A DNA stretch of 64,000 nucleotides, from NCBI GenBank assembly GCA_963666805.2, contig CAXXWR010000006.1, positions 930,001 to 994,000 on the forward strand. The letters are read 5' to 3'. The stretch comes from Fusibacter sp963666805 (GTDB lineage: Bacteria; Bacillota; Clostridia; Peptostreptococcales; Acidaminobacteraceae). Position 1 is the stretch's first letter. Every line of letters begins with the position of its first letter. Below the pieces are notes generated by a model. That model was not told the origin of the DNA, did no database searches, and worked only from the letters and a program-made list of their open reading frames with translations. This document shows, in pieces, positions 8,355 through 16,832 of the stretch. Both the position numbers and the translations under genes were made by a program.

Positions 8355-9161
8355 ATGAGTACATATAAAGCAGTTATTTCAGATTTGGATGGCACTTTAC
8401 TTAATGATGAGCACACTTTAAGTGATTACAGTAAAAAAATCTTTAGAACACTCCATGAAAAAGGAATCCGTCTCATGATTGCAACCGGACGACATCATGT
8501 GGATACACAAAACATCAAGAAAAAGTTAGGTATAGAAGCTTACACTATTACGTCAAATGGGGCAACTGTAGCAGATGAGTCGGGTCGGCTAATCTATGAA
8601 AAAGCCATTGATCCTCACGTTGTAAAAGCCATTCTAGAGATGCCACAAAGTGAAGAGATTGCCAGAAGTCTTTATCAAGGAAAAGACTGGGTGATGGAAC
8701 GTAGTGACGTTGATTTTAGCGAATACTATAAAGAGGGTGGCTTTGTTCCCACTATTGCATCTTTTGCGGATAGACTTTCTACTCCAACCAATAAAATATT
8801 TTATGTGAGTTATAACGAGCCCCTACTTAAGCAATTAGCAGCAGATATCATGGCAAAGTATGGTGATTCAGTAGTGCATACTTTTTCATTACCTTTTTGT
8901 TTAGAAATTATGGCAAAAGGGGTCAATAAAGGAGATGCTATTAAACATGTCTTTGCTCAAGAAGGTTTAAAACTTCATGAAGCAATTGCTTTTGGGGATG
9001 GTATGAATGATATAGAAATGCTGTCGGTGGTTGGAAAAGGTTGCGTTATGGGCAATGCTATTCAAAGTGTGCGTGATTCTGTTCCCCAATGTGAAGTCAT
9101 AGGGCTTAACAGCGAAGACGCTGTTGCTCAAAAATTAGTGGCTGAATTCGACATGGTATAA
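8355..9161 (+). CDS. Cof-type HAD-IIB phosphatase
   Basis: A 268-residue cytoplasmic HAD hydrolase. The four HAD motifs are in place: SDLDGTLL near the N-terminus (nucleophile Asp and acid Asp), ATGR (motif II), KGVNKGDA with the catalytic Lys (motif III) and FGDGMNDIEML (motif IV). The type IIB cap lies between motifs II and III. These enzymes dephosphorylate sugar phosphates, flavin or pyridoxal phosphates, and the substrate cannot be told from sequence. It is a single gene between the peptide locus and the aromatic operon, with no obvious functional link to either. Confidence 0.92.
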   Translation: MSTYKAVISDLDGTLLNDEHTLSDYSKKIFRTLHEKGIRLMIATGRHHVDTQNIKKKLGIEAYTITSNGATVADESGRLIYEKAIDPHVVKAILEMPQSEEIARSLYQGKDWVMERSDVDFSEYYKEGGFVPTIASFADRLSTPTNKIFYVSYNEPLLKQLAADIMAKYGDSVVHTFSLPFCLEIMAKGVNKGDAIKHVFAQEGLKLHEAIAFGDGMNDIEMLSVVGKGCVMGNAIQSVRDSVPQCEVIGLNSEDAVAQKLVAEFDMV

Positions 9162-9273
9162 AATGGCGGCATAAGACTTACAAAGCCTTAAAAATGCATT
9201 TTTATAGATGTGAATTCATTCTTATACTCTTTTTTGAATCGTTACTTTTTTTTTATAAATTTTATAAAACGTG

Positions 9274-9301
9274 TTGACAGAAAAAATCAGAGTGTTATAA
9301 T
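9274..9301 (+). promoter_or_regulatory. Sigma-A promoter of the aromatic amino acid operon
   Basis: TTGACA (9274-9279), 16 nt, TATAAT (9296-9301). Transcription would begin near 9308, giving a leader of about 360 nt that contains the aromatic leader peptide and the attenuator. Confidence 0.85.
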
Positions 9302-9402
9302 CACAACAACTCAAAGAAAAAAATCATACCCGTTAGGGTTAATTGTCAAAAATGATCTGCCAAAGTGTGCAGACGAAAAACTAAGGATAATCGGTGAACG
9401 AT

Positions 9403-9561
9403 ATGAATACTGACAACCAAATTTTAACAACTAACAATTATTTCTTTTACTTTTTTAGCTGGAGCTATTATTACTTTAATTTTAGCGCTAGCTATTTGTA
9501 TTGTAAAAAAGGAATAGAGTTGTTGAAAACTGGTGGGAGCATAAATATTGGTCTAGCATAA
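9403..9561 (+). CDS. Aromatic-rich leader peptide of the aro operon attenuator
   Basis: A 52-codon frame between the operon promoter and the attenuator terminator. Residues 13-33 contain 14 aromatic residues out of 21: seven Tyr, six Phe and one Trp, for example NYFFYFF, SWSYYYF and SYLYC. Such runs have one known purpose, to stall the ribosome when the charged tRNAs are scarce and so change folding of the RNA ahead of RNA polymerase, as in the E. coli pheA and trp leaders. The start has a GGTGA site five bases upstream and AAGGA farther away, both modest. The reading of Tyr and Phe as main signals with little Trp fits an operon that makes Phe and Tyr but has no trp genes. Confidence 0.85.
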   Translation: MNTDNQILTTNNYFFYFFSWSYYYFNFSASYLYCKKGIELLKTGGSINIGLA

Positions 9562-9582
9562 GCGAGACGAAGATAGATGTTA

Positions 9583-9611
9583 AGAGACTCATGAGTGGGT
9601 CTCTTTTTTTT
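9583..9611 (+). terminator. Attenuator terminator of the aro operon
   Basis: Arms AGAGAC and GTCTCT (inner CTCATGAG can also fold) followed by eight T, 21 bases after the leader peptide stop and 56 bases before the DAHP synthase gene. A nearby second GAGAC (9564-9568) could compete for the same 3' arm, but I could not derive a full antiterminator fold by hand. Confidence 0.8.
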
Positions 9612-9667
9612 ATATCTAAAAGACCCGAATATCACCTAAAATGGTAAAAAAATGAAGGAGGCCCAAG

Positions 9668-10561
9668 ATGGCAGTAGCAATGAAACAGTCTTTGAACTGG
9701 AGAGAAAATCAAGAAGTAATTGAAATGATTCATAAGATTAAAGAACCTTTTAAAATGACCAATCGTGCTTTTAAAAGTGAAGATTCAATGGTGGCGGTAG
9801 ATGGCCGAAAAATTGGTAACGGCTACTTTGGCGTTATTGCTGGACCTTGTTCAGTGGAAAGTGAAGATCAAATTATAGATGTTGCCAAATCAATTGATGG
9901 CTTCGGTGCTAGATTTTTAAGAGGGGGCGCTTTTAAACCAAGAACTTCGCCTTATGATTTTCAAGGCTTAAAGGATGAAGGTCTCAATTTACTCAACAAG
10001 GCGAAAAAAGCAACAGGTATGCCGGTTGTAACAGAAGTAATGTCAGTAGAAGCACTTTTAAATCATGCCGATGAAATTGATGTGATTCAAATTGGAGCAA
10101 GAAATATGCAAAACTTTGATTTGCTTAAAGCAGCAGGACGTATGAATAAGCCAGTCCTTTTAAAGAGAGGAATGTCGGCAACGATTGAAGAGTTTTTAAT
10201 GGCGGCAGAATATATTTTATCAGAAGGCAACGATCAAGTCATCTTATGTGAAAGAGGCATTAGAACTTTTGAAAAATACACACGAAATACACTTGATATT
10301 AGTGCGATTCCAGTTATTAAACGCTACTCACATTTACCAATCATTGTTGATCCATCTCACGCAACAGGAGATTCAAAATATGTTGAATCAATGGCACTTG
10401 CAGCAGTTGCAGCAGGAGCAGATGGGATTATGGTCGAAGTGCATAATGACCCTGAAAAAGCACTTTCAGATGGGAAACAATCTTTAACACCTGAACAATT
10501 CAATCAAATGATGGTGAAGGTCAATGCCCTCGTGAAGGTAATGGGTAAAAAAATGGGCTAA
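9668..10561 (+). CDS. aroF: 3-deoxy-7-phosphoheptulonate (DAHP) synthase, type I-beta, without full regulatory domain
   Basis: Condenses phosphoenolpyruvate with erythrose 4-phosphate, the first step to chorismate. Motifs: GNGYFGVIAGPCSVE, LRGGAFKPRTSPY, the metal/phosphate segment around IGARNMQN, LLKRGM, LCERGIRTFE and IVDPSHATG. At 297 residues it is shorter than the 330-340 of Thermotoga-type enzymes: only about 50 residues precede the IAGPCS motif, so most of the N-terminal ferredoxin-like feedback domain is missing. The ATG at 9668 has AAGGAGG six bases upstream, which supports this start. Feedback by Tyr or Phe may therefore be weak, with control resting on the attenuator upstream. It is the first gene of a seven-gene operon. 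Confidence 0.95.
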   Translation: MAVAMKQSLNWRENQEVIEMIHKIKEPFKMTNRAFKSEDSMVAVDGRKIGNGYFGVIAGPCSVESEDQIIDVAKSIDGFGARFLRGGAFKPRTSPYDFQGLKDEGLNLLNKAKKATGMPVVTEVMSVEALLNHADEIDVIQIGARNMQNFDLLKAAGRMNKPVLLKRGMSATIEEFLMAAEYILSEGNDQVILCERGIRTFEKYTRNTLDISAIPVIKRYSHLPIIVDPSHATGDSKYVESMALAAVAAGADGIMVEVHNDPEKALSDGKQSLTPEQFNQMMVKVNALVKVMGKKMG

Positions 10562-10605
10562 AAGCCATGAAAGTGACATTTATAAAAGGGGAGTGTAACT
10601 TAAAA

Positions 10606-11454
10606 ATGATTTTAATAAAAAGAAGAAATGGAGTGAAGGACATTGGGGTACAGAACGTTGGAATTATAGGACTCGGTCTCATAGGAGGATCAATTGCAAA
10701 AGCAATTAAAGCGCATACCGATTATCGTGTAATAGGATACGATATTGATCAAGAAATCTTAAAACAAGCATGTGACTTAAAGGCTATTGATCATGGAGAA
10801 ACAGATGTGGTTAAAACACTTGAAGCATCCGATTTTGTTATCATCTGTTTATATCCATTTGAGACCATTAACTTTATTAAAAAACATTATAATGATTTTA
10901 AGGAAAAGGCAATTGTAATGGATACTGCAGGTTTGAAAGAAGAAATTGTCTCTTTTTTCTATAAAATGGTCTACAATGACCGGCAGTTAGAATTTATTGG
11001 TGGGCACCCAATGGCAGGCAGTGAGAAATCAGGTTTTGCTCATTCTAAGTCCGATTTATTTGAGGGAGCGACTTTTATTTTAACCCCTCATGATGCCAAT
11101 AAAGATGAAACCCTTGAATTTTTGGAAGGGTTTATCCACGAAATTGGTTTTGAAAGTCTGATAAAGATGAAAGCGAGTGAACATGACCAAACAATAGCAA
11201 CGATTAGTCATTTGCCTCATTTAATTGCCTCGGCACTATTGAAACAAACGCCAAGTGTTTCCTTTTATGGCGGGAGCTATAGGGATGTGACACGTGTTGG
11301 TAAGATGAATACAACTTTATGGCAAGAACTCGTTCTTAATAATCAAGCAAATGTTTTGAGGAGTCTTGAACAATTTGATCAGCAGATCAGCGCACTTAAA
11401 AATGCCATCGAGACAAGAGATGCAGAATCTCTTGAAGCCTTATTGACCCATTAA
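10606..11454 (+). CDS. tyrA: Prephenate dehydrogenase
   Basis: Converts prephenate to 4-hydroxyphenylpyruvate using NAD(P). The N-terminal nucleotide-binding motif GIIGLGLIGGSIA and the signature GGHPMAGSEKSGF with catalytic His are clear; the C-terminal helical domain is complete. There is no ACT domain at the C-terminus, unlike the Bacillus enzyme, so no built-in feedback site is visible. The start is uncertain: the frame opens at 10567 without a ribosome site; ATG 10606 has GGGGAG 12 bases upstream; GTG 10633 lies closer to the Rossmann fold. I chose 10606. It is the second gene of the aromatic operon. Confidence 0.92.
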   Translation: MILIKRRNGVKDIGVQNVGIIGLGLIGGSIAKAIKAHTDYRVIGYDIDQEILKQACDLKAIDHGETDVVKTLEASDFVIICLYPFETINFIKKHYNDFKEKAIVMDTAGLKEEIVSFFYKMVYNDRQLEFIGGHPMAGSEKSGFAHSKSDLFEGATFILTPHDANKDETLEFLEGFIHEIGFESLIKMKASEHDQTIATISHLPHLIASALLKQTPSVSFYGGSYRDVTRVGKMNTTLWQELVLNNQANVLRSLEQFDQQISALKNAIETRDAESLEALLTH

Positions 11455-11580
11455 ATGATATAGAATCTATAAGGGTAACTCTATTAATAGTAGCAAGATG
11501 GTCTATAAAATTATAAAATAGAGAGAGATTTAACGGACAAGAAAGCATTAGCGAATAATAAATGAAAGTAGGCATCATAT

Positions 11581-12621
11581 ATGAAAGAAGTTATTGTAAA
11601 GTCACCTTCCAAAACTTATCCAATCCAAATTGGTCATCACTATATAGACACCTCTTTTATAGGTGATTTAATAGGTGATAAGAAGGCCGTTATTGTGACT
11701 GACACACGTGTATACGACTTTTATAAGACAATATTAACCCCGTTTGATGTCTATGTGGTTAAAGAAGGGGAAGGTTCAAAGTCAATTGAAGTCTACTATA
11801 AAGTGATGACTTATTTAGTAGATAAAGGACTTACTCGAAAAGATTTAGTCATTGCTTTTGGTGGTGGAATTGTCGGTGACCTTACTGGCTTTGTAGCTTC
11901 AACGTATATGAGAGGTATTCCTTTTATACAAATTCCTACATCGTTACTGGCTATGGTAGATTCCAGTGTGGGTGGCAAGGTAGCCATTAACCATCATGAA
12001 GGTAAAAATCTCATTGGACAATTTTATCAACCAGAAGCAGTTTATATTGATACGGTATTACTTGACACTTTAGAAGATCGACACTACGCTGAAGGCATGG
12101 CTGAAATTATTAAATACAGTTTGATTAGGGACAAGACACTTTTCAAGTTGCTTGCCAGTCAGTCAGAAGAGACAGTGAGAGAGAGAATAGGGACGATTAT
12201 AGAAATCTGTGTCAAAATAAAAGCAGAGGTCGTTGCAGAAGATGAGCGGGATTTTGGCGTGAGACAGCATCTTAATTTTGGACATACCATTGGACATGCT
12301 ATTGAAGCCTATTATCATTTTAACCGGTATTCACATGGTGAAGCGATTAGTATTGGCATGGCGATGAAAACTCAGATTGCCTACCAACAAGGTCAACTTA
12401 ATTTTGAAGAGAAAACCCTCATATTAAAAACGCTCGAAAAATACCATTTGCCAATTGCCTTAAAGGCGGACGAAGATTTTGAAGCTATTATTGCTTATAC
12501 TAAAAGAGACAAAAAAGCAGAAGGGAGTCAATATAGACTCATTATGCTTGAAGAAATAGGAAAGGCACGTATTGATGTCCTTTCTCACGAGACACTGATT
12601 CAGACCTTGATTCAAAAGTAA
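11581..12621 (+). CDS. aroB: 3-dehydroquinate synthase
   Basis: Closes DAHP to 3-dehydroquinate with NAD and a divalent metal. Seen: GEGSKS, FGGGIVGDLTGFVASTYMRG, PTSLLAMVDSSVGGKVAIN, and the metal-binding part with EGMAEIIKYSLI, NFGHTIGHAIE and HGEAISIGM. At 346 residues it is of normal length. A 126-bp gap separates it from tyrA, with no terminator visible, so it is likely cotranscribed. The ribosome site is weak (AGTAGG), which may lower its translation relative to its neighbours. Confidence 0.97.
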   Translation: MKEVIVKSPSKTYPIQIGHHYIDTSFIGDLIGDKKAVIVTDTRVYDFYKTILTPFDVYVVKEGEGSKSIEVYYKVMTYLVDKGLTRKDLVIAFGGGIVGDLTGFVASTYMRGIPFIQIPTSLLAMVDSSVGGKVAINHHEGKNLIGQFYQPEAVYIDTVLLDTLEDRHYAEGMAEIIKYSLIRDKTLFKLLASQSEETVRERIGTIIEICVKIKAEVVAEDERDFGVRQHLNFGHTIGHAIEAYYHFNRYSHGEAISIGMAMKTQIAYQQGQLNFEEKTLILKTLEKYHLPIALKADEDFEAIIAYTKRDKKAEGSQYRLIMLEEIGKARIDVLSHETLIQTLIQK

Positions 12622-12653
12622 GATTAATTTAAAGAGATAGATGGAGAAGACTT

Positions 12654-13976
12654 ATGGCCAACAAGAGAACGATTACCATACAACCTAAAACCCTTAGAGG
12701 GTCTATTCTTAATCCGCCTTCAAAGAGTATTAGTCATAGAGGCATTATCTGTGCAGGCTTATCGCCTGAACCTTCAACTGTAAGTAATCTGATTTATTCA
12801 GTAGATATCAAAACGACCATTGAAGTACTCAAGCAATTAGGCATGGTCATTCATGATGAAAAAGTGATGGCAAATGGACGGTATAGGATAACAGTATCCA
12901 ATCCCAAGATGAAAACCTATTACGAGACAGGTGAAAAACCAGTTAAGTCACCTCTGACAGTCGAGTGCAATGAGTCTGGATCAACGATACGATTTTTAAT
13001 GCCGTTTTTTAATTTAAGCCAAGCGCCAATGACCTTTGTGGGGAAGGGGAGGCTCAATGAAAGACCTTACGATGTCTTTTATCGTCTATTTGAGTCAAAA
13101 GGCATTAAGGTAGAAACGACAGAAGGAAAACTACCGGTGACACTTTCAGGAGAAATGAAAAGCGGACATTACCCTATTGAAGGCAACGTCAGTTCGCAAT
13201 TTATCTCTGGACTTCTGATGTTATTGCCTTTATTAGACGGGGACTCGGTGATTGATATTACAACGCATTTAGAGTCGAAGGGTTATGTAGACTTGACATT
13301 GGATGCACTTAAGCATTATGGAATTGATATTAAAGCAAGTGAAAATCAATTTGAGATCAAAGGAAATCAAGACTATAAGGGAAAAGATATGGCAGTAGAA
13401 GGAGATTATTCACAAGTAGCCTTTTGGCTTGTGGGTAAGTGCCTCGGAAATCCACTTTTAGTCACAGGTGTTAATGAGAATTCTAATCAAGGCGACCGTG
13501 CCATTATTGACATTATTGAATCCATGGGTGCTCAAGTTACTTTTTTAGAAAATGATATTTTTATTCAACAAGAGTCAAGTGGTTTAAAAGCAGTGACGGT
13601 AGATGCATCACAGTGCCCAGACCTCGTTCCCGTTTTAGCAGTACTTTTATCAATGGCAGAAGGCAAAAGTCAAATTATTAATGCCGAAAGATTAAGATTT
13701 AAAGAATCAGACCGTCTAAAGGCGATCTGTACAGAGCTTAATAAACTGGGTGGGAAAATAAGTGAGACACCTGACGGGCTTATTATAGAAGGCATTGAAT
13801 CGTTTACAGGTGGAACCGTTTCTTCTTGGAATGACCATCGGATTGCTATGGCGCTTGCCATTGCAGCGACTAAAGCAAGTGGACCAGTAACGATTTCTGG
13901 AGCAGAAGCAGTCAATAAGTCTTATCCTATGTTTTGGGAAGACTATCAGTCGGTAGGAGGTGTGATCAGTGAGTAG
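12654..13976 (+). CDS. aroA: 5-enolpyruvylshikimate-3-phosphate synthase
   Basis: Transfers the enolpyruvyl group of phosphoenolpyruvate to shikimate 3-phosphate. Two-lobed fold with PPSKSISHRGIICAGL (phosphate-binding Lys-Ser), ESGSTIRFLMPF, GKGRLNERPYDV, SQFISGLLM, and in the C-terminal lobe RLRFKESDRL and WNDHRIAMALA. At 440 residues it is the usual length. The segment around ESGSTIRF lacks the GNAGT form of glyphosate-sensitive class I enzymes, closer to class II and related variants; sensitivity is not inferable here. GGAGAAG precedes the start. The end overlaps aroC by 8 bp. Confidence 0.96.
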   Translation: MANKRTITIQPKTLRGSILNPPSKSISHRGIICAGLSPEPSTVSNLIYSVDIKTTIEVLKQLGMVIHDEKVMANGRYRITVSNPKMKTYYETGEKPVKSPLTVECNESGSTIRFLMPFFNLSQAPMTFVGKGRLNERPYDVFYRLFESKGIKVETTEGKLPVTLSGEMKSGHYPIEGNVSSQFISGLLMLLPLLDGDSVIDITTHLESKGYVDLTLDALKHYGIDIKASENQFEIKGNQDYKGKDMAVEGDYSQVAFWLVGKCLGNPLLVTGVNENSNQGDRAIIDIIESMGAQVTFLENDIFIQQESSGLKAVTVDASQCPDLVPVLAVLLSMAEGKSQIINAERLRFKESDRLKAICTELNKLGGKISETPDGLIIEGIESFTGGTVSSWNDHRIAMALAIAATKASGPVTISGAEAVNKSYPMFWEDYQSVGGVISE

Positions 13977-15051
13977 TATTATTGGAAGTCGTTTTAGAGT
14001 TTCCATTTTTGGGGAATCACATGGTCGCGGTATTGGCTGTGTGATAGAAGGAATTCCAGCGGGTCTTGTCCTAGATGAAGACTTAATCAAGAAAAGACTT
14101 AGACAAAGAAAACCTGGAAAAGATCAATATTCTACACCAAGAAATGAAAAAGATGCTTATGACATTATGAGTGGTTTCTTTATGGGGAAAACAACAGGAA
14201 CACCTCTTATGGCTCTTTTTAAGAATACGGATACAAGAAGTAAAGATTATTCAAAGTCTAAAGATTTTTGGCGTCCCGGACATGCTGATTTTACAGGTGA
14301 AAGCAAATATAAGGGAGCCAATGATTTTAGAGGCGGTGGTCATTTTTCTGCAAGAATTACTGCACCCGTTGTATTTGCAGGGGCGATTGCTGAGCAGTTA
14401 CTAGCTGAAAAGGGCGTTGAAATCACAGGTCAAGTGTTCAAGGTCGGTAATCAAGAGGCTAAAAGTTTTGAGCACTTAACCCTTACTCCAGAAGTGAAAT
14501 TAGCACTTGATGGAGAGTCTTATGCGATTTTGCCAGACTATAGGACGTCTTTTTTAGAAACTGTAGATCAAGCGAGAAACAATTTAGATTCAGTAGGTGG
14601 TGTTGTTGAATGTGTTGTTACAGGGATGCCTGTGGGCATAGGAGAACCCTTCTATGATTCTATTGAAAGTAAATTGGCTCATGGGATGTTCTCTATACCT
14701 GCAATGAAAGGAATCAGTTTCGGCAAGGGATTTGATTTTGCGGCAATGCATGGAAGTGAAGCCAATGATACCTTTGAATGTGAAGAAGGGCGTGTGGTAA
14801 CACGGTCAAACCATAATGCAGGTATTAATGGTGGTATATCAAATGGTATGCCCATTTGGTTTAAATGTGTTTTTAAGCCAACAGCCTCTATTGCGCGACA
14901 ACAAACGACCTATAATAAGGTGAGTCAAAAGGTTGAAAATCTTGAGATCGTTGGGAGACATGATCCGTGTGTTGCTTTAAGGGCGGTGCCCATTGTAAAA
15001 GCAATGACGGCTTTAGCTTTATACGACTTGTTTTTAGAAGATAAGAGGTAA
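13969..15051 (+). CDS. aroC: Chorismate synthase
   Basis: Makes chorismate from EPSP with reduced FMN. Signature segments: FGESHGRGIGCVIEGIPAG at the N-terminus, RQRKPGKDQYSTPRNEKD, a RPGHADFTGESKY-like stretch, and GGGHFSARITAP near residue 125. It uses a GTG start with TAGGAGG eight bases upstream inside the end of aroA, so the two are translationally coupled. 360 residues is normal. No flavin reductase domain is fused, so it needs an outside source of reduced FMN. Confidence 0.97.
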   Translation: MSSIIGSRFRVSIFGESHGRGIGCVIEGIPAGLVLDEDLIKKRLRQRKPGKDQYSTPRNEKDAYDIMSGFFMGKTTGTPLMALFKNTDTRSKDYSKSKDFWRPGHADFTGESKYKGANDFRGGGHFSARITAPVVFAGAIAEQLLAEKGVEITGQVFKVGNQEAKSFEHLTLTPEVKLALDGESYAILPDYRTSFLETVDQARNNLDSVGGVVECVVTGMPVGIGEPFYDSIESKLAHGMFSIPAMKGISFGKGFDFAAMHGSEANDTFECEEGRVVTRSNHNAGINGGISNGMPIWFKCVFKPTASIARQQTTYNKVSQKVENLEIVGRHDPCVALRAVPIVKAMTALALYDLFLEDKR

Positions 15052-15053
15052 AG

Positions 15054-15872
15054 ATGGAATATGCAATTCAAGGAATAGAAGGCGCTTATAGTTATGAAGC
15101 CCTTATGGCATATGATAAAACGCCAAAATACAGTTGCTACGATACCTTTGATGAAGTTTTTGAAGCAGTTACTTCAGGTGAGGTTTCAATTGGTATTTTG
15201 CCAATAGAAAATTCATCAACAGGCAGTATTTCTGCTGTTTATGACTTGTTAAGTGATGCGCCTGTACGCATCATTGATGAAATTTATTTGAAAATTAGTC
15301 ACCAGTTGATGGCTAAAGAAAAGTTGACTCCGGAAGAAGTCACTACGGTTTATTCCCATATTCAAGGCTATGAGCAAAGCAAGAAGTATTTTAAAAGACA
15401 TGAACATATGCAATTTATACCCTATAAAAATACAGCTTTAAGTGCTAAAAAAGTAGCGGAAGGCAACGAAGAGCATGTTGCTGCTGTTGCCAGTCGTTTG
15501 GCATCTGAAATATATGGGCTCCATATAATAGAAGAAAATATTAATGATTTAAACAATAATTATACGCGCTTTATAGTGATTTCAATGGATCAATCTGTTT
15601 CTGAAAGTGCCAATAAAGTAACGTTTAAGTCTATTGTTAATCATGAGCCGGGTTCTCTTTACAGGTTATTAAGTTGTTTTGAAACTTATCAAATTAACAT
15701 GACCAAGATTGAATCCAGACCGATTAAGGGGAGACCTTTTGAATATGCTTTTTATGTAGATTTTGAAGGCAACCTACTCAATGCTTCAACGGTTGAAGCC
15801 CTCAATCACATTAAAATTCATTCAAATGAGTTCAAGCTTTTGGGAAACTACCAGATGGGGGTGAGACCGTGA
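15054..15872 (+). CDS. pheA: Prephenate dehydratase with ACT domain
   Basis: Converts prephenate to phenylpyruvate, the Phe branch. The catalytic domain (about residues 1-180) has GIEGAYSYEA, GILPIENSSTGSIS, and NNYTRFIVIS, whose TRF is the family hallmark. An ACT domain follows (about 190-270) with NHEPGSLYRLL and IESRPIKGRPFEYAF, where the ESRP motif usually binds Phe for feedback inhibition. There is no chorismate mutase domain. It starts two bases after aroC stops and overlaps aroE by 4 bp. Confidence 0.95.
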   Translation: MEYAIQGIEGAYSYEALMAYDKTPKYSCYDTFDEVFEAVTSGEVSIGILPIENSSTGSISAVYDLLSDAPVRIIDEIYLKISHQLMAKEKLTPEEVTTVYSHIQGYEQSKKYFKRHEHMQFIPYKNTALSAKKVAEGNEEHVAAVASRLASEIYGLHIIEENINDLNNNYTRFIVISMDQSVSESANKVTFKSIVNHEPGSLYRLLSCFETYQINMTKIESRPIKGRPFEYAFYVDFEGNLLNASTVEALNHIKIHSNEFKLLGNYQMGVRP

Positions 15873-16699
15873 GCCGTTATGGATTAATCGGGCAGAAATT
15901 GGATTATAGTTTTTCTAAATGGATACATGAGAGCATTTTTCATGAAATAAATCGTCAAGATACTTATGATCTCATAGAGATTCAGCCTGAACAGTTTTCA
16001 AAAGAAATCGAAAATGTACTCACGCGTTATGAAGGTCTGAATGTAACCATGCCCTATAAAGCCTTGATAATGCCATTTTTAGATGAAGTAGATGAGCGTG
16101 CCAAAGCCATTGGAGCAGTGAATACGGTAGTTAGAGAAAACGGTAAATTAGTAGGGTATAATACAGATTATGATGGGATTGATTACACGATTCGTCAATT
16201 GCCTAAGTATAAAACGGCTATTGTTTTGGGGACGGGTGGGGCGTCTAAAGCAGTTATCAAGTATCTAAGAGATCAAGAAATTTCTTTAATCTATCAAGTC
16301 TCTAGAAACATAAAGTCGGGTGAAATGATTGAAAAAACAAGCGCTGAAAGCTATAATAAGGTACAATTGATAAGCTATGAAACCTTAGGCAGACTCAATT
16401 TTGAAAAAGCATTGTTAGTAAATTGTACACCTGTTGGGATGTTGCATATTCCGACACCCCTAAGTGTTCAAGATGACCTTATTGAGAAATTGGCAGGGGT
16501 CTTTGATCTTGTTTATAATCCTCTAGAGACCTTGTTATTACAAAAATCTAAACAATTTGAGATACCGTGTAGAAATGGAATCGATATGCTCATTTATCAG
16601 GCGATGATGGCAGAAAAACACTGGGGAAACTTACAAAAATACAACTATAATAAATTACTTGTAGCCATAAAAGAACAAATAATGATAAAAATTAAGTAA
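15869..16699 (+). CDS. aroE: Shikimate dehydrogenase
   Basis: Reduces 3-dehydroshikimate with NADPH. It begins with a GTG that overlaps the pheA stop (GTGA). Seen: YGLIGQKLDYSFSKWIHE (substrate serines), GLNVTMPYK with catalytic Lys, AIGAVNTVV, GYNTDYDG with catalytic Asp, the dinucleotide motif VLGTGGASKAV, and NCTPVGM. 276 residues is typical. It is the last gene of the operon. Dehydroquinate dehydratase, shikimate kinase and chorismate mutase genes are not in the cluster and must lie elsewhere. No good terminator follows, only a weak A/T hairpin near 16731-16754. Confidence 0.95.
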   Translation: MSRYGLIGQKLDYSFSKWIHESIFHEINRQDTYDLIEIQPEQFSKEIENVLTRYEGLNVTMPYKALIMPFLDEVDERAKAIGAVNTVVRENGKLVGYNTDYDGIDYTIRQLPKYKTAIVLGTGGASKAVIKYLRDQEISLIYQVSRNIKSGEMIEKTSAESYNKVQLISYETLGRLNFEKALLVNCTPVGMLHIPTPLSVQDDLIEKLAGVFDLVYNPLETLLLQKSKQFEIPCRNGIDMLIYQAMMAEKHWGNLQKYNYNKLLVAIKEQIMIKIK

Positions 16700-16710
16700 A
16701 GTGTTCAAAT

Positions 16711-16732
16711 TTTGTACAGAAAACTGTGCAAA
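16711..16732. promoter_or_regulatory. Inverted repeat, candidate activator site
   Basis: TTTGTACAG-AAAA-CTGTGCAAA, one mismatch in nine. It lies about 130 bp before the -12 element of the sigma-54-type promoter, a normal distance for a bacterial enhancer-binding protein. Confidence 0.45.
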
Positions 16733-16761
16733 AAATGAACATTTTTTTTATTGTAAAAAAC

Positions 16762-16769
16762 CTGTACAG
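16762..16769. promoter_or_regulatory. Second copy of the CTGTACAG palindrome
   Basis: CTGTACAG shares the TGTACAG core of the repeat at 16711-16732 and lies about 80 bp before the -12 element. A repeated half-site fits a second activator dimer. Confidence 0.4.
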
Positions 16770-16832
16770 TCTTTGTTAAGAAAAGATGACTGTTTTTCAG
16801 TTATTGAGCTATTTAAAGCCTTATTAATTATT

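Noticed and set aside
9210..9413. A 67-codon frame before the aro leader peptide
   Set aside because: It runs straight through the TTGACA/TATAAT promoter of the aro operon, has no ribosome site and no family resemblance.
9400..9611. T-box in the aro leader
   Set aside because: There is no AGGGTGG-type T-box before the terminator; the Tyr/Phe-rich leader peptide explains the region better.
16731..16754. Terminator after aroE
   Set aside because: AAAAAATG/CATTTTTT leaves a two-base loop and is pure A/T; too weak to call.
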